From positions 1 through 64,000 of the forward strand of contig NZ_PVNK01000081.1 in NCBI RefSeq assembly GCF_002994615.1: 64,000 nucleotides of DNA, read 5' to 3'. Position 1 is the stretch's first letter. Each line of letters opens with the position of its first letter. Both the position numbers and the translations under genes were made by a program. Source of the stretch: Enhygromyxa salina. GTDB taxonomy: Bacteria > Myxococcota_A > Polyangia > Nannocystales > Nannocystaceae. Below the pieces are notes generated by a model. It was not told where the DNA came from. It did no database searches and worked only from the letters and a program-made list of their open reading frames with translations. This document shows positions 55,515 through 64,000 of the stretch, in pieces.

Positions 55515-56722
55515 GCGTGATCGCCCAGATCTTTGTTGCCCTGTGGGCAGACGACGAGACCGGGGCCAACCTCGCCGAGCTGGTGTTCGCCAAGTTCGGC
55601 TACGCGTGGCTCGGGCTCCTGGTGCTGCTCGCGATCGCGGCGTACTTGTGGGCCGCCCGCCAGCGCGCCCGCGCCGTCGAGCGCCTCGGCAACCCGGCCC
55701 TGCTCGCGCGCCTGCTCGCGACCGTCGACCCCGGCAAGCGGCTGATCCGCGCGCTGCTGGCCGTCCTCGCCCTCGCGGCCACGATCCTCGGCATGATGCG
55801 CCTGCAGTACGGCGGCAAGGCCAAGGTCACCCCGACCCGGGGCCTCGATATCGTGCTCGCCGTCGACTACAGCAAGTCGATGCTGGCCCAGGACGTGTAC
55901 CCGAGCCGCAGCGAGCGGCTCGAGGCCGAGCTGACCCGCTTCCTCGACGAGTCCGGACGCCGCGGCGATCGGGTTGGGGTCGTGGTCTTCGCGGGCGAGG
56001 CCCGGGCGTTCCCGCTGACCAGCGACATGGGCGTGCTCTCGCTGTTCTTGAGCCACGCCGACCCCCGCTACGAGAACCCTGGCGGCACGGCGATCGGCAA
56101 GGCCCTCGACAAGTCGATCGAGCTCCTGGTCGCGGTCCGCCGTGACGGCGCGGGCGGGCCCGACGACGCGCCAGGCGAGCCCGAGCTGCTCCCGGGCGAC
56201 GAGGGCGAGGTCATCGAGCAGGCCGACCAGATCATCATCTTGCTGACCGACGGCGAGGACACGATCGGGCGCCCGCTCGAGCTGGCCCAGCGCGCCGCCC
56301 AGCTCGGCATTCGCATCTACCCGGTCGGGATCGGCTCGACCTCGGGTGAGCCGGTCTTGCGCTACGACGAGAACGGCGAGTCGACCGGCTACGCGACCGA
56401 CGCCGACGGCAAGCCGCAGATGACCCGGCTCGACGCCGAGACCCTCGAGGCCCTCGCCAAGGCGACCAAGGGCGAGTACGTCCACGTCGACGCCGAGCGC
56501 TTCGGCCTCGACGAGGTCCGCGGGCTCGTCGAGGGCCTCGCGGCCGCCCAGCGCGAGCACTCGATCGAGATCCACCGCGAAGAGGGCTTCTTGTTCTTCC
56601 TGATCCCGGCCGTGCTCCTGCTCAGCGGCGCGCTCGCGATCGGTGACCGTCGGCGCCCGCCAGCCCAGCGCCGCGACGCTCACGTCAAGGGCCCGCGCCC
56701 GCAGCCGGAGGTCCAGTCATGA
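55511..56722 (+). CDS. batB: BatB-like vWA membrane protein
   Basis: 403 residues from GTG 55511, which overlaps the BatA stop by 4 bases. Membrane helices at the start (YAWLGLLVLLAIAAYLWAA; LIRALLAVLALAATILGMM) and end (FLFFLIPAVLLLSGALAIG). vWA with MIDAS DYSKS (IVLAVDYSKSMLAQDV), VGVVVFAGEA and LLTDGEDTIG. Pairs with BatA; both vWA folds keep the metal site. Confidence 0.87.
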   Translation: MSVIAQIFVALWADDETGANLAELVFAKFGYAWLGLLVLLAIAAYLWAARQRARAVERLGNPALLARLLATVDPGKRLIRALLAVLALAATILGMMRLQYGGKAKVTPTRGLDIVLAVDYSKSMLAQDVYPSRSERLEAELTRFLDESGRRGDRVGVVVFAGEARAFPLTSDMGVLSLFLSHADPRYENPGGTAIGKALDKSIELLVAVRRDGAGGPDDAPGEPELLPGDEGEVIEQADQIIILLTDGEDTIGRPLELAQRAAQLGIRIYPVGIGSTSGEPVLRYDENGESTGYATDADGKPQMTRLDAETLEALAKATKGEYVHVDAERFGLDEVRGLVEGLAAAQREHSIEIHREEGFLFFLIPAVLLLSGALAIGDRRRPPAQRRDAHVKGPRPQPEVQS

Positions 56723-57612
56723 GGCTACGTGTCGTGTTTCTCGTTGGCGTCGGGCTGTTTGGCATCGGAGACGGCGACGAGCCCGGCTGGCTCTCGACCG
56801 CGCTCGCGAGCGAGGACTCGGACGTCGTCGCCGCGATCGAGGCCTACGAAGCCGGCGAGCTCGACCGCGCCACGGACCACCTCGACGCCGCGGTCGCGCG
56901 CCGTGGGGAGCGGGCCGAGCTCTACTACGACCGTGGCCTGCTGCTGCTCGCCCAGGGCGACTCCGACGCCGCGCGGGCGGCCTTTCAGCACGGCACCGAG
57001 TCGAGCGAGATCCCCGTCCGGGCCTCGTCGCACTACGAGCTCGGCAACCTCGCGATGGTCGCAGAAGACTGGCAAGCGGCGATCGACGCCTACATCGAGT
57101 GCCTCCGGGCCCTCCCGGATCACCAAAACGCCAAGTGGAACCTCGAGCTCGCGCTGCTGCGCAAGCAGGAGCAAGAGGAGCAAGAGAAGAAAGAGCAAGA
57201 AGAGCAGGACAAGCAGGACCAGGAAGAGGGCGAGGACGGCGAAGAGGGCGAAGACGGCGAGCAGGACCAGCAAGACGGCGAGCAGGACCAGCAAGACCAG
57301 CAAGACGGCGAGCAGGACCAGCAGGACCAGCAAGACGGCGAGCAGGACCAGCAGGACCAGCAAGACGGCGAGCAGGACCAGCAAGACGGCGAGCAGGATC
57401 AGCAAGACGGCGAGCAGGATCAGCAAGACCAGCAAGACGGCGAGCAGGACCAGCCGCCGCCCGAGCCCGAGTCCGGCGAAGAGGAGCAAGCCCCCGCCCA
57501 GCCGATCGAAGGGGGTGATCTCGACGCCGCCCTCGACGAGCTCGACCGTCAAGACTCCTTCATGTTCGGCCGGCCTCGCGGGTCTCGTCGCCCGGTGGAG
57601 AAGGACTGGTGA
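56719..57612 (+). CDS. BatC-like TPR protein with QDQQDGE repeats
   Basis: 297 residues. Signal peptide then two or three TPR units (AAIEAYEAGELDRATDHLDA, YELGNLAMVAEDWQAAIDAY, NAKWNLELALLRKQE). The second half is an acidic, Gln-rich low-complexity region with about ten imperfect copies of QDQQDGE (57256-57456 in DNA), ended by GGDLDAALDELDRQDSF. BatC-type proteins give TPR docking for the other Bat proteins; the long acidic tract is unusual. 4-base overlaps with neighbours. Confidence 0.8.
   Translation: MRLRVVFLVGVGLFGIGDGDEPGWLSTALASEDSDVVAAIEAYEAGELDRATDHLDAAVARRGERAELYYDRGLLLLAQGDSDAARAAFQHGTESSEIPVRASSHYELGNLAMVAEDWQAAIDAYIECLRALPDHQNAKWNLELALLRKQEQEEQEKKEQEEQDKQDQEEGEDGEEGEDGEQDQQDGEQDQQDQQDGEQDQQDQQDGEQDQQDQQDGEQDQQDGEQDQQDGEQDQQDQQDGEQDQPPPEPESGEEEQAPAQPIEGGDLDAALDELDRQDSFMFGRPRGSRRPVEKDW
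57256..57456 (+). repeat. In-frame tandem repeat (QDQQDGE units)
   Basis: GACGGCGAGCAGGACCAGCA with in-frame variants repeats about ten times inside the BatC-like gene; unit lengths are multiples of three (21 or 30 bases), so slippage changes protein length without a frameshift. Confidence 0.85.
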
Positions 57613-59444
57613 CGGCCACCAAGACGACCAGCCGCCGCCGCTTCGTCCGCGCGGCAGCGGCCAGCCTGACCACGCTCGCGCTGCTCGGCGCGCCGGCCCT
57701 CGCCCACGCCGCCGAGGTCGAGGTCAGCGCGACCCTCGGCCGCGCGCGGGTCGAGGTCGGCCAGTCCGTGTACCTGCAAGTCGAGGTCTCGACCGACGGC
57801 GGCTCGATCTCGGCCCCGCGCTTCGTCGGCGTCACGGACCTCGAGGTCAGCGCGCGCGGCAGCTCGTCGGGCATGTCCGTCGAGATCAGCGGCTCGCGCT
57901 CGGTCCGGCGCTCGACCAAGACCTTCACCTACGTGCTGACCCCGCAGGCCGCAGGTGAGCACGAGATCGAGATCGAGGTCGAGGTCGACGGTCGCCCCCA
58001 CCGGCCCGCGAGCGCGCCCAAGCTGGTTGCGACCGGTGAGAATTTCGTGCCCGAGGTCGAGCACGACAAGGCCGGCGACACGCCCCCGGCCCCCGACTCC
58101 GAGGTCATCGTGTGGCCGGTCGTCGACAAGGCCAGGGCCTACGTCGGCGAGCAGGTCATCTATGAGCTGCAGATCTGGGAGCGCGCCCGCGGCAACCTCA
58201 CGATCGCCGCGGCGCCAACCTTCAAGGACTTCTGGTCCGAAGATCTCGAGACCGCCCGTCAGCAGCAGCGCCGCGGGGCCGAGCGCAAGCTCCTCGATGG
58301 CGTCCCCTACCGGGTCCACCAGACCATGCGCCGAGCCCTGTTCCCGCAAAAGGCCGGGACCCTGACGATCGGCGGGCCCGAGGTCCAGCTCCAGGAGCTG
58401 TCTGGGCCCTTCTTCGGCGGCAGCGGGCCACCCAAGAGCTACCTCGGCCGCAGCCTCGCCGTCGAGGTCGTGCCGCTGCCTGCGGCCGGTCGCCCGAAGG
58501 GCTTCCGCGCCAACAGCGTCGGCGCCTTCCGCATCACCAGCGAGGTCGATCGCGCCGAGGTCCGCCAGGGTGAGGCCGTGCGTCTGTCCGTGCGGATCTC
58601 GGGGACCGGCAACATCGCCCTGATCGAGCTGCCCGAGCTGCCCAAATTCGACGGCCTGCGCAGCTACGAACCCAAGCCCGAGACGCCCAAGCTCGAGCTT
58701 GGCACGGGCAAGCTCCAAGGCTCGCGCGTGTTCACCATGCTCGTCGTCGCGGATCGAGCGGGGACCCTCGAGATCCCCGCGATCGAGCTGCCCTACTTCG
58801 ACCCCGACGCCGACGAGTACAAGGTCGCCAAGACCAAGGCGATCACGCTCGAGGTCGAGGCCAACCCCGACGCCCCGACCACCCCCGATCCGGCGGGTAC
58901 GGCCGAAGACGCTCCGGATCAGGCCGAGGACGAGCTCCTGGCCCCGCCGATCGCCAGCGACAGCCTCGAACGGACCACGCCGCGCGAGCGTTGGCTGACG
59001 CCCCCGCGCTGGTGGGCCGGGACCCTCGGCGGCCCGCTGCTGCTCGGGCTCGGCTTCCTCGGCGCCAGGCTCCGCGAGCGCTACGGGCCCGATGACCGCG
59101 CCCGCGCGCGCTCGCAGGAGCTGGCCCGACGTCGCGCCCTGCTCAACGAGGCCAACGCCGCGCTCGACAGCGGCGAGGGCTTCTACCCGACCCTCGCCGC
59201 GCTGCTCCAGGCCGCGGCGGTCATGCGCGCCGGGCCGCAGGGCGTCGGGCTCACGCGCGAGCGGCTCATGAAGTTGCTGGCTGAGCGCGACGTGGCCAAC
59301 GAGGAGATCACGCAGCTGCGCGAGCTCCTCGACGCCTGCGACGCCGCACGCTTTGGCTCGGGCAGCGGCGAGCTCGCCCAGCGCCGCGAGCACCTCGAGC
59401 GCGCCCGCGCCCTGCTCGGACGTCGCAGCTGGAGGCCGCAGTGA
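57609..59444 (+). CDS. batD: BatD-family protein
   Basis: 611 residues from GTG 57609, overlapping the previous stop. Signal (SLTTLALLGAPALAHAAEVE) then repeated beta-sandwich domains typical of BatD (VEVSATLGRARVEVGQSVYL, EVIVWPVVDKARAYVGEQVI, VPYRVHQTMRRALFPQKAG), a membrane helix about 470-490, and a helical cytoplasmic tail. It forms a large periplasmic part of the Bat complex. Both junctions overlap by 4 bases. Confidence 0.88.
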   Translation: MTATKTTSRRRFVRAAAASLTTLALLGAPALAHAAEVEVSATLGRARVEVGQSVYLQVEVSTDGGSISAPRFVGVTDLEVSARGSSSGMSVEISGSRSVRRSTKTFTYVLTPQAAGEHEIEIEVEVDGRPHRPASAPKLVATGENFVPEVEHDKAGDTPPAPDSEVIVWPVVDKARAYVGEQVIYELQIWERARGNLTIAAAPTFKDFWSEDLETARQQQRRGAERKLLDGVPYRVHQTMRRALFPQKAGTLTIGGPEVQLQELSGPFFGGSGPPKSYLGRSLAVEVVPLPAAGRPKGFRANSVGAFRITSEVDRAEVRQGEAVRLSVRISGTGNIALIELPELPKFDGLRSYEPKPETPKLELGTGKLQGSRVFTMLVVADRAGTLEIPAIELPYFDPDADEYKVAKTKAITLEVEANPDAPTTPDPAGTAEDAPDQAEDELLAPPIASDSLERTTPRERWLTPPRWWAGTLGGPLLLGLGFLGARLRERYGPDDRARARSQELARRRALLNEANAALDSGEGFYPTLAALLQAAAVMRAGPQGVGLTRERLMKLLAERDVANEEITQLRELLDACDAARFGSGSGELAQRREHLERARALLGRRSWRPQ

Positions 59445-60328
59445 GCGCGACGATCCGCTCGGCCCCGCGGCTGCTGCTGTCGCTAGTGGTCCTGCTCGTG
59501 CTCGCGTGGCCGAGCCACGCCCGCGCCGACGTCGTCGACGACGCCTACGCGGCCGGCAGCGAGGCCGCGGTCGCCGGCGACTGGCACGGCGCGATCGATC
59601 ACTGGGAGCACGCGCTCGAGCTGCTCCCCGGTCGCTCGGCCCAGCTCGACTTCGATCTTGGGACCGCCTACGCCCAGCTCGGCGAGCTCGGTCGCGCCAC
59701 CTACCACCTCGAGCGCGCGCTGCAGCCGGAAGCGCGCCCGAGCGTCGAGGTCGCCGAGGCCGCGCGGCGCAACCTCGGCATCGTGCGCCGCCAGGCCGAG
59801 GTCCAGGCCGAGGTCAGCGACGCCAGGATCTCGCGCCAGCCGAGCTCCTGGGATCTCGTCGTCGACGTGCTCGCCGGTCGTGCCTTCGCCTGGATCAGCT
59901 TGATCAGCGGCTGGCTGCTGGTCGTCGCCGTCGCCGCCCGTCGTTGGCAGCGCCGCAAGCACGCGCTCAAGCAGCGCGCGAACGCCCCCCGGCGCGGTGT
60001 CGGCGGCGCGTTGGTCCTGGTACTCGCGCTGGTGCTCGGGATCGGCGGAGGCCTCCACGCCCTTGCGATCGAGGCCTCGGAAGATCACCCCGACGCCGTC
60101 GTGCTCGATGTGCTCGTTGACGCGCGCGAGGGTCCCGGAGCGCACTTGCCCGTCGCGTTTGCCCTCCAAGGCGGCTCCCACGTCCGTGTGCTGGAGCAGC
60201 GTTCTGGCTGGCTGCGCGTGCGCCTGCCCGGCGGACTCGAGGGTTGGGCCAAAGCCGACGCGATCGCCCGCCTGGACCAGGCGCCCGTGCGAAGCCGCGT
60301 ACGCGCCACGAGCGGCGGCGCGATCTGA
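59441..60328 (+). CDS. BatE-like TPR and SH3-domain protein
   Basis: 295 residues. Signal peptide, TPR unit (AVAGDWHGAIDHWEHALELL, LGTAYAQLGELGRATYHLER), two membrane helices (ISLISGWLLVVAVAA; GGALVLVLALVLGIGGGLHA), then a bacterial SH3-like domain (ALQGGSHVRVLEQRSGWLRV, PGGLEGWAKADAIAR). Same order as BatE in Bacteroidetes operons. It is the last gene of the eight. Confidence 0.82.
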   Translation: MSATIRSAPRLLLSLVVLLVLAWPSHARADVVDDAYAAGSEAAVAGDWHGAIDHWEHALELLPGRSAQLDFDLGTAYAQLGELGRATYHLERALQPEARPSVEVAEAARRNLGIVRRQAEVQAEVSDARISRQPSSWDLVVDVLAGRAFAWISLISGWLLVVAVAARRWQRRKHALKQRANAPRRGVGGALVLVLALVLGIGGGLHALAIEASEDHPDAVVLDVLVDAREGPGAHLPVAFALQGGSHVRVLEQRSGWLRVRLPGGLEGWAKADAIARLDQAPVRSRVRATSGGAI

Positions 60329-60497
60329 CTGATTTTCGGGTCTGCTGGCCCTGTGACCCCAAGGATCCCCACGAACGGCGGCCGCGAACAGATTTCGTCC
60401 TACATCGGTCCACATGGCCATTTGGGCTCAGATCGCGCGCGTTCGAGCCCAAAAATGCCGTGGCGCCCCTCCGCGCCTAGCGATACTCTACGAGTCG

Positions 60498-60776
60498 GTG
60501 CTGTCGGTTGTCGCAACGAAGATCCGAACCGCTCGGGACTGTTCGTCGAACACGTCCACGGTTGGCCGGATCTACGAAGGCTACCTGCTGTCCACTCCTG
60601 TTGTCGGTCGAGGCATGGTCTTGTTCCGCGACCCCAACGGTCGCCGCATGGTCACCACCTCCGTCCGCCGCGTTCTCACAACCTCCGACGACGCCGTGCT
60701 CTACGTCGAGACCGAGAACAGCGTGTACCGACTGAGCATCCGCTCCAGCCAGCCCGCCGCCGCCATCGCCGGCTAA
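60498..60776 (+). CDS. Small hypothetical protein
   Basis: 92 residues from GTG 60498; an ATG at 60414 would add 28 unlikely residues. A strand-rich body, GRIYEGYLLSTPVVGRGMVL, NGRRMVTTSVRRVLTTSDDA and VLYVETENSVYRLSI, looks like a small beta barrel, similar to short myxobacterial proteins of unknown role. It ends 8 bases before tandem array B. The 169 bases after the Bat operon show no gene. Confidence 0.5.
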   Translation: MLSVVATKIRTARDCSSNTSTVGRIYEGYLLSTPVVGRGMVLFRDPNGRRMVTTSVRRVLTTSDDAVLYVETENSVYRLSIRSSQPAAAIAG

Positions 60777-60783
60777 GCGACCG

Positions 60784-61384
60784 AGCGAGTGAGCGACCGG
60801 CCGCGCAGCGGCCGTGCGTGGCAAAGTGCACCCACGCCTGCGGGGGTCTAAAGAACCCCCACGCACCCAGGCCGCGCAGCTCATACCAGCCCACCGAGCG
60901 ACGAGCGCAGCGAGTGAGCGACCGGCCGCGAAGCGGCCGTGCGTGGCAAAGTGCACCCACGCCTGCGGGGGTCTAAAACCAGCCCCCTTCTAGGGGGCCA
61001 CGCACCCAGGCCGCGCAGCTCATACCAGCCCACCGAGCGAGGGAGCGAAGCGAGTGAGCGACCGGCCGCGCAGCGGCCGTGCGTGGCAAAGTGCACTGAC
61101 GCCTGCGGGGGTCTAAAGAACCCCCACGCACCCAGCTTGCGCAGCTCATACCAGCCCACCGAGCGAGGGAGCGAAGCGAGTGAGCGACCGGCCGCGCAGC
61201 GGCCGTGCGTGGCAAAGTGCACTGACGCCTGCGGGGGTCTAAAGAAGCCCCCTTCTAGGGGGCCACGCACCCAGGCCGCGCAGCTCATACCAGCCCACCG
61301 AGCGAGGGAGCGAAGCGAGTGAGCGACCGGCCGCGCAGCGGCCGTGCGTGGCAAAGTGCACCCACGCCTGCGGGGGTCTAAAAC
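60784..61384 (-). repeat. Tandem repeat array B, TTTTAGACCCCC units
   Basis: Five units, read on the minus strand from 61384. The conserved GTGCGTGGCAAAGTGCA cores (plus strand) start at 60814, 60939, 61079, 61205 and 61344, so spacing alternates 125, 140, 126, 139. Long units carry an extra GCCCCCTTCTAGGGGGC hairpin. The same family as array A in reverse orientation. Read on the minus strand, it starts at the TAG stop of the outer-membrane-like gene. Confidence 0.88.
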
Positions 61385-62403
61385 CAAATCTGGTATCCGA
61401 GCAGGACTTCCAGCCAGGTGCCGAAGGGCCGCGTAGTTGGGCTCTCGGGGCTCCGCGGATCGATCGCAACTTCGCGCGAGGAGAAGATGCGGTGGACGCC
61501 TGCGCCGAGGGTGACGCCGTGGCGATTGAGCACGGGCACGCCGAGGCTGAAGCCGCCTCGGAGCATGAAATTACTCGTGCTGATCGCCTCGTCGTCGACG
61601 CCGTCGGCCGCGAGGGGACGAAAGAGGGTCGACAACGCGACGCCTGCGCTGCCGCCAAGTTGCACGAACAGCGGCCCAAGCGGGATCTGAAACGAGGGCC
61701 CGGCGCTGAAGTCGGTGTCGGTCAGCAAGGTGATGCGGGTGACCGTGGCGCCGCCGTCGACGCTCTCGAAGTCCCGGCGCTGGGAGAAGCGAGCGTGGCC
61801 GGCGTGGACCTCGACGCCGAAGCGCGACTTGACCACGCCGACGAAGTGAATGCGCAGCTGCGCGGCGAAGCCATAGCCGAAGGGCTGGACCACGTCGGCA
61901 CCACCTGACAGCAAGGTCCCGAACCGGCCCGAGGCCGCGATCGAGTAGACCGGCTTGCGGAACGGCCGCACCAACACGTCGTTGTTGCGCTGGGTCGCCG
62001 ACTTGCGCGCAGCGGTCGCGCCGTAGGGCATGTCGGCCAGGTTGCGCTCGGCGTAGGCGAACTCGGCCTCGCTCGGCGCCGGCTCCGGGCCCGCGGGGAC
62101 CGTCGGCGTGGCCGCTTCTCCGGGTGGCGTCGTGCCCGACGGGGCAAGCTGTGCGTCTTCGGCGGGCGTGACGGGCGGGGGCGGGACCAGCGGAGCGGGC
62201 CCGTCGAGGCTCGGTGGCGGAGGCTCCGGCTGAGCTCCCGGTTCGTCCGGCGGAGGCTCTGGCTGGGGGCGTGGGCCCTCTGCTGGGGTGTCCTGACCGA
62301 TCTCGTGCGTATCCGCGGGGGGCGAGCTCTCGACCTCGCCTGCCGAAGACGGCGCGGCGAGCAACAGCGCGAGCGAGAGGAGGGTCGACACGGTCGGGAA
62401 CAT
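61378..62403 (-). CDS. Outer-membrane beta-barrel-like protein with Pro-rich linker
   Basis: 341 residues from ATG 62403 (MFPTVSTLLSLALLLAAP), signal cut near SSAGEV. A long Pro/Glu/Ala-rich linker (about 30-110) precedes a beta-strand region: YSIAASGRFGTLLSGGADVV, LRIHFVGVVKSRFGVEVHAG, SNFMLRGGFSLGVPVLNRHG, ending TWLEVLLGYQIWF with the terminal Phe of outer-membrane proteins. Longer upstream frame is a shadow of the methyltransferase. Its TAG stop is part of repeat array B. Confidence 0.7.
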   Translation of the reverse strand: MFPTVSTLLSLALLLAAPSSAGEVESSPPADTHEIGQDTPAEGPRPQPEPPPDEPGAQPEPPPPSLDGPAPLVPPPPVTPAEDAQLAPSGTTPPGEAATPTVPAGPEPAPSEAEFAYAERNLADMPYGATAARKSATQRNNDVLVRPFRKPVYSIAASGRFGTLLSGGADVVQPFGYGFAAQLRIHFVGVVKSRFGVEVHAGHARFSQRRDFESVDGGATVTRITLLTDTDFSAGPSFQIPLGPLFVQLGGSAGVALSTLFRPLAADGVDDEAISTSNFMLRGGFSLGVPVLNRHGVTLGAGVHRIFSSREVAIDPRSPESPTTRPFGTWLEVLLGYQIWF

Positions 62404-62450
62404 AGCGCATCGACGCTGGTGACGCTGAGTCCGGGTAGCATCCCCGCGAG

Positions 62451-63683
62451 ATGACTGTGCGCATCGAGCTCCGACGGGACGCGGGCAAGGTCGACCCGAG
62501 CCGAGATCTCTGGATCCGTCGGCGGCAGGTCGCCCGCGTGCTCGGCCCACCCGACCCCACGGCGATCGCCGAGCTCGTCGATCATCGCGCCAAGGTCTTG
62601 GGCTTCGGTCTGTACTCGCCCGACTCGGGCATCGTGCTGCGGCTGTTGTGTGGCGGACAGCAGCCGCCGCCGCCGGACTGGCTCGAGCGAGGTCTGGCGG
62701 CGGCGCTCGCTGGCCGGGCGGCGCTCGGGCTCGGCGCCGAGACGACCGGCTTTCGTGAGGTCAACAGCGAGGGCGACGGCCTCCCCGGCCTGGTCGTCGA
62801 TCGCTTCGGCGACTGGCGGGTCGTCCAGATCACGACCGCACCGATCGCCGCGCGCCGCCCGGAGATCTGCGCATGGTTGGCCGAGCACGCGCCCCTCGCT
62901 GGCGGTCAGATCGTGGTGATGGGCGAGGCCGCGGCCGAGCTCGAAGGCTTCGCGCCCGGGCTCGAGGTCCACGCCCGCGACGGCACGGATCGGGGGCCCG
63001 CGCAGCTCGAGTGGCTCGAGCATGGTCGGCCCTTCGTCGCCCCTGCCCCGCCCGCGCAAAAGACCGGGGCCTACCACGACCAACGCGACAACCGCTCGCG
63101 CTTCGCCGCGCTCGTCGCCGCCCGCGGCGCTCGAGAGGCCCCGCCGCGCGTGCTCGATCTCGGCTGTCATGTCGGCGGCTTCTCGATCGCGGCGGCGCGG
63201 CGCGGCGCGACCGTCGTGGCCGTGGATCAGAGCGCCCGCGCGCTCGAGTTCGCAGCGCGCAACGCCGCCGCCAACGCGGTCTCGGCCCAGGTCGAGACCG
63301 TCGCCGCCGACATGTTCGGTGACCTGGCCGCGCCCGCCCTCGCCGGGCCCTTCGACGCCGTGATCTTCGATCCGCCCAAGGTCGCCAGGAGTCGGCGGGA
63401 TCTCGGGCGCGCGCTCGAGGCCCTGACCCGCACGCTCTCGCGCCTCCTGCCCCGGGTCGCCGACGACGGACTGGTCGCCCTGTGTTCGTGCAGTCACCAC
63501 CTCGGCTGGGATGAGCTCGACCGGGCAGTGCTCGACGCATGTGGTCGCGCCGTCCGGACGGCAGGCCCAGGCCGAGTCGTGCGCCTCGACCGTTGGGGAG
63601 CGGGGCCCGACCACCCGATCTCCCCCGGCCATCGCGAGGGCGAGTACCTGCGCGTAGCCGTGTACCAGCGACGCCAGACCTGA
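62451..63683 (+). CDS. RlmI-like 23S rRNA (cytosine-5)-methyltransferase family protein
   Basis: 410 residues, family length. N-terminal PUA-like part (VDPSRDLWIRRRQVARVLGP), EVNSEGDGLPGLVVDRFGDW, then the methyltransferase: QKTGAYHDQRDNRSRF, VLDLGCHVGGFSIAAARRGA (SAM site), DAVIFDPPKVARSRRDL and LCSCSHHLGWDEL, the last two being marks of the RlmI/YccW group that methylate C5 of 23S rRNA cytosine. Exact target not shown by sequence. It diverges from the outer-membrane-like gene (47-base gap). Confidence 0.88.
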   Translation: MTVRIELRRDAGKVDPSRDLWIRRRQVARVLGPPDPTAIAELVDHRAKVLGFGLYSPDSGIVLRLLCGGQQPPPPDWLERGLAAALAGRAALGLGAETTGFREVNSEGDGLPGLVVDRFGDWRVVQITTAPIAARRPEICAWLAEHAPLAGGQIVVMGEAAAELEGFAPGLEVHARDGTDRGPAQLEWLEHGRPFVAPAPPAQKTGAYHDQRDNRSRFAALVAARGAREAPPRVLDLGCHVGGFSIAAARRGATVVAVDQSARALEFAARNAAANAVSAQVETVAADMFGDLAAPALAGPFDAVIFDPPKVARSRRDLGRALEALTRTLSRLLPRVADDGLVALCSCSHHLGWDELDRAVLDACGRAVRTAGPGRVVRLDRWGAGPDHPISPGHREGEYLRVAVYQRRQT

Positions 63684-63745
63684 AACACGCCGCGATTGGT
63701 GCCCGGCGCAGCGGTTGCTATAGTCGCCGCTGGAGATCTGCTGAC

Positions 63746-64000
63746 TTGCTCGCTACGACCCACGCCCGGCACGAATTCACCTCGCAGCTGCTCGGCCCCG
63801 CCCGTCGACTTCGCGTGATCGCGCTGAGCGTGGCCACCTGCTTCGCGGTCTCGCTCCCAACTCTGGCGAGCGCCGCTCCGGCCGGGGGCGGCGAGATCAA
63901 CACCGAAGAGCGGGCCATGAAGGCCTACAACGACGGCAAGGCTGCCTACGACGCGGGCGACTACAGCGAGGCGCTGCAGCTCTTCCTCGAGGCCCAGAGC
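63746..64000 (+). CDS. Secreted protein with TPR-like start (3' end outside window)
   Basis: Frame begins at TTG 63746 or GTG 63815; signal VIALSVATCFAVSLPTLASAA, then mature residues AMKAYNDGKAAYDAGDYSEALQLFLEAQS, the first helix pair of a TPR repeat. The rest is cut off. Such secreted TPR proteins act as assembly or scaffold factors in myxobacteria. Confidence 0.6.
   Translation, partial: MLATTHARHEFTSQLLGPARRLRVIALSVATCFAVSLPTLASAAPAGGGEINTEERAMKAYNDGKAAYDAGDYSEALQLFLEAQS

Noticed and set aside
57549..59393. 614-codon open frame on the minus strand across the Bat operon
   Set aside because: Antisense shadow of batD. In this GC-rich DNA the frame opposite a gene often stays open; the plus strand has signal peptide, BatD domains and overlapping starts.
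60784..61384. CRISPR array
   Set aside because: Units are 115-140 bp and repeated as wholes; there are no short direct repeats separated by unique spacers and no cas genes.

Overview
The window is a high-GC chromosomal segment with very strong G/C bias at third codon positions. It looks myxobacterial, most likely suborder Nannocystineae. This rests on the many lipoproteins with Thr/Glu/Asp-rich 'TETDTD' linkers, a large protein joining DUF4215-type Cys-rich repeats to RCC1-like repeats, and a Ser/Thr kinase fused to a STAND ATPase. Taxonomy is inferred from gene style; there is no rRNA or other marker gene here, and no tRNA or CRISPR array was seen.

Layout. (1) 1-28.9 kb is mostly ordinary chromosome: a truncated kinase/TIR-like/nSTAND gene, a TonB-like protein, a glycosyltransferase, an Rpn-like nuclease-fold protein, TrmK, an M49-type peptidase lipoprotein, a membrane-anchored EEP phosphatase, a FadL-type porin, a duplicated-domain lipoprotein, a UvrD/Rep helicase, an ArsC/Spx-like protein, an FKBP lipoprotein, a methyltransferase, the Cys-rich/RCC1 lipoprotein, two Wzy/O-antigen-ligase-like membrane proteins, a TerB-like protein and ATP-type PEP carboxykinase. 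(2) 28.9-49.2 kb is an accessory, decaying region: an orphan DISARM-type drmC, remnants of XRE regulators, an integrase start, a SAP-like restriction fragment, a stop-containing IS91 transposase, two defective inverted IS66 copies, and fragments of a trypsin-like protease and a DUF2169 (type VI secretion-associated) protein. Inside it sits an intact two-gene cassette (32.18-33.94 kb) of visibly lower GC, with translationally coupled genes, the second DUF3800-like. This is the best candidate for an undescribed (possibly defence) system. Another low-GC orphan lies at 36.0-36.7 kb. (3) 49.3-60.3 kb holds an HtrA-like lipoprotein protease, an Ala/Pro-repeat protein and a tightly coupled eight-gene MoxR/DUF58/Bat-type operon; seven genes overlap by exactly 4 bp. 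(4) 60.5-64 kb holds a small protein, an outer-membrane-like protein, an RlmI-like methyltransferase and the start of a secreted TPR-like protein.

Two repeat families stand out. One is a 166-bp long-palindrome, MITE-like element with CTAG termini: two full copies 44 kb apart, one shortened copy and one minimal copy, and in two cases its terminal CTAG supplies the TAG stop of the adjacent gene. The other is a 115-140 bp tandem unit opening with TTTTAGACCCCC, present as two arrays (20.94-21.36 kb and 60.78-61.38 kb). Each array starts at the stop codon of a gene, and they lie in opposite orientation.

Limits: all calls come from reading the sequence without database searches. Family names for well-conserved motifs are firm. 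Functions of the orphan genes, GC contrasts (judged by eye) and exact boundaries of remnants are tentative.
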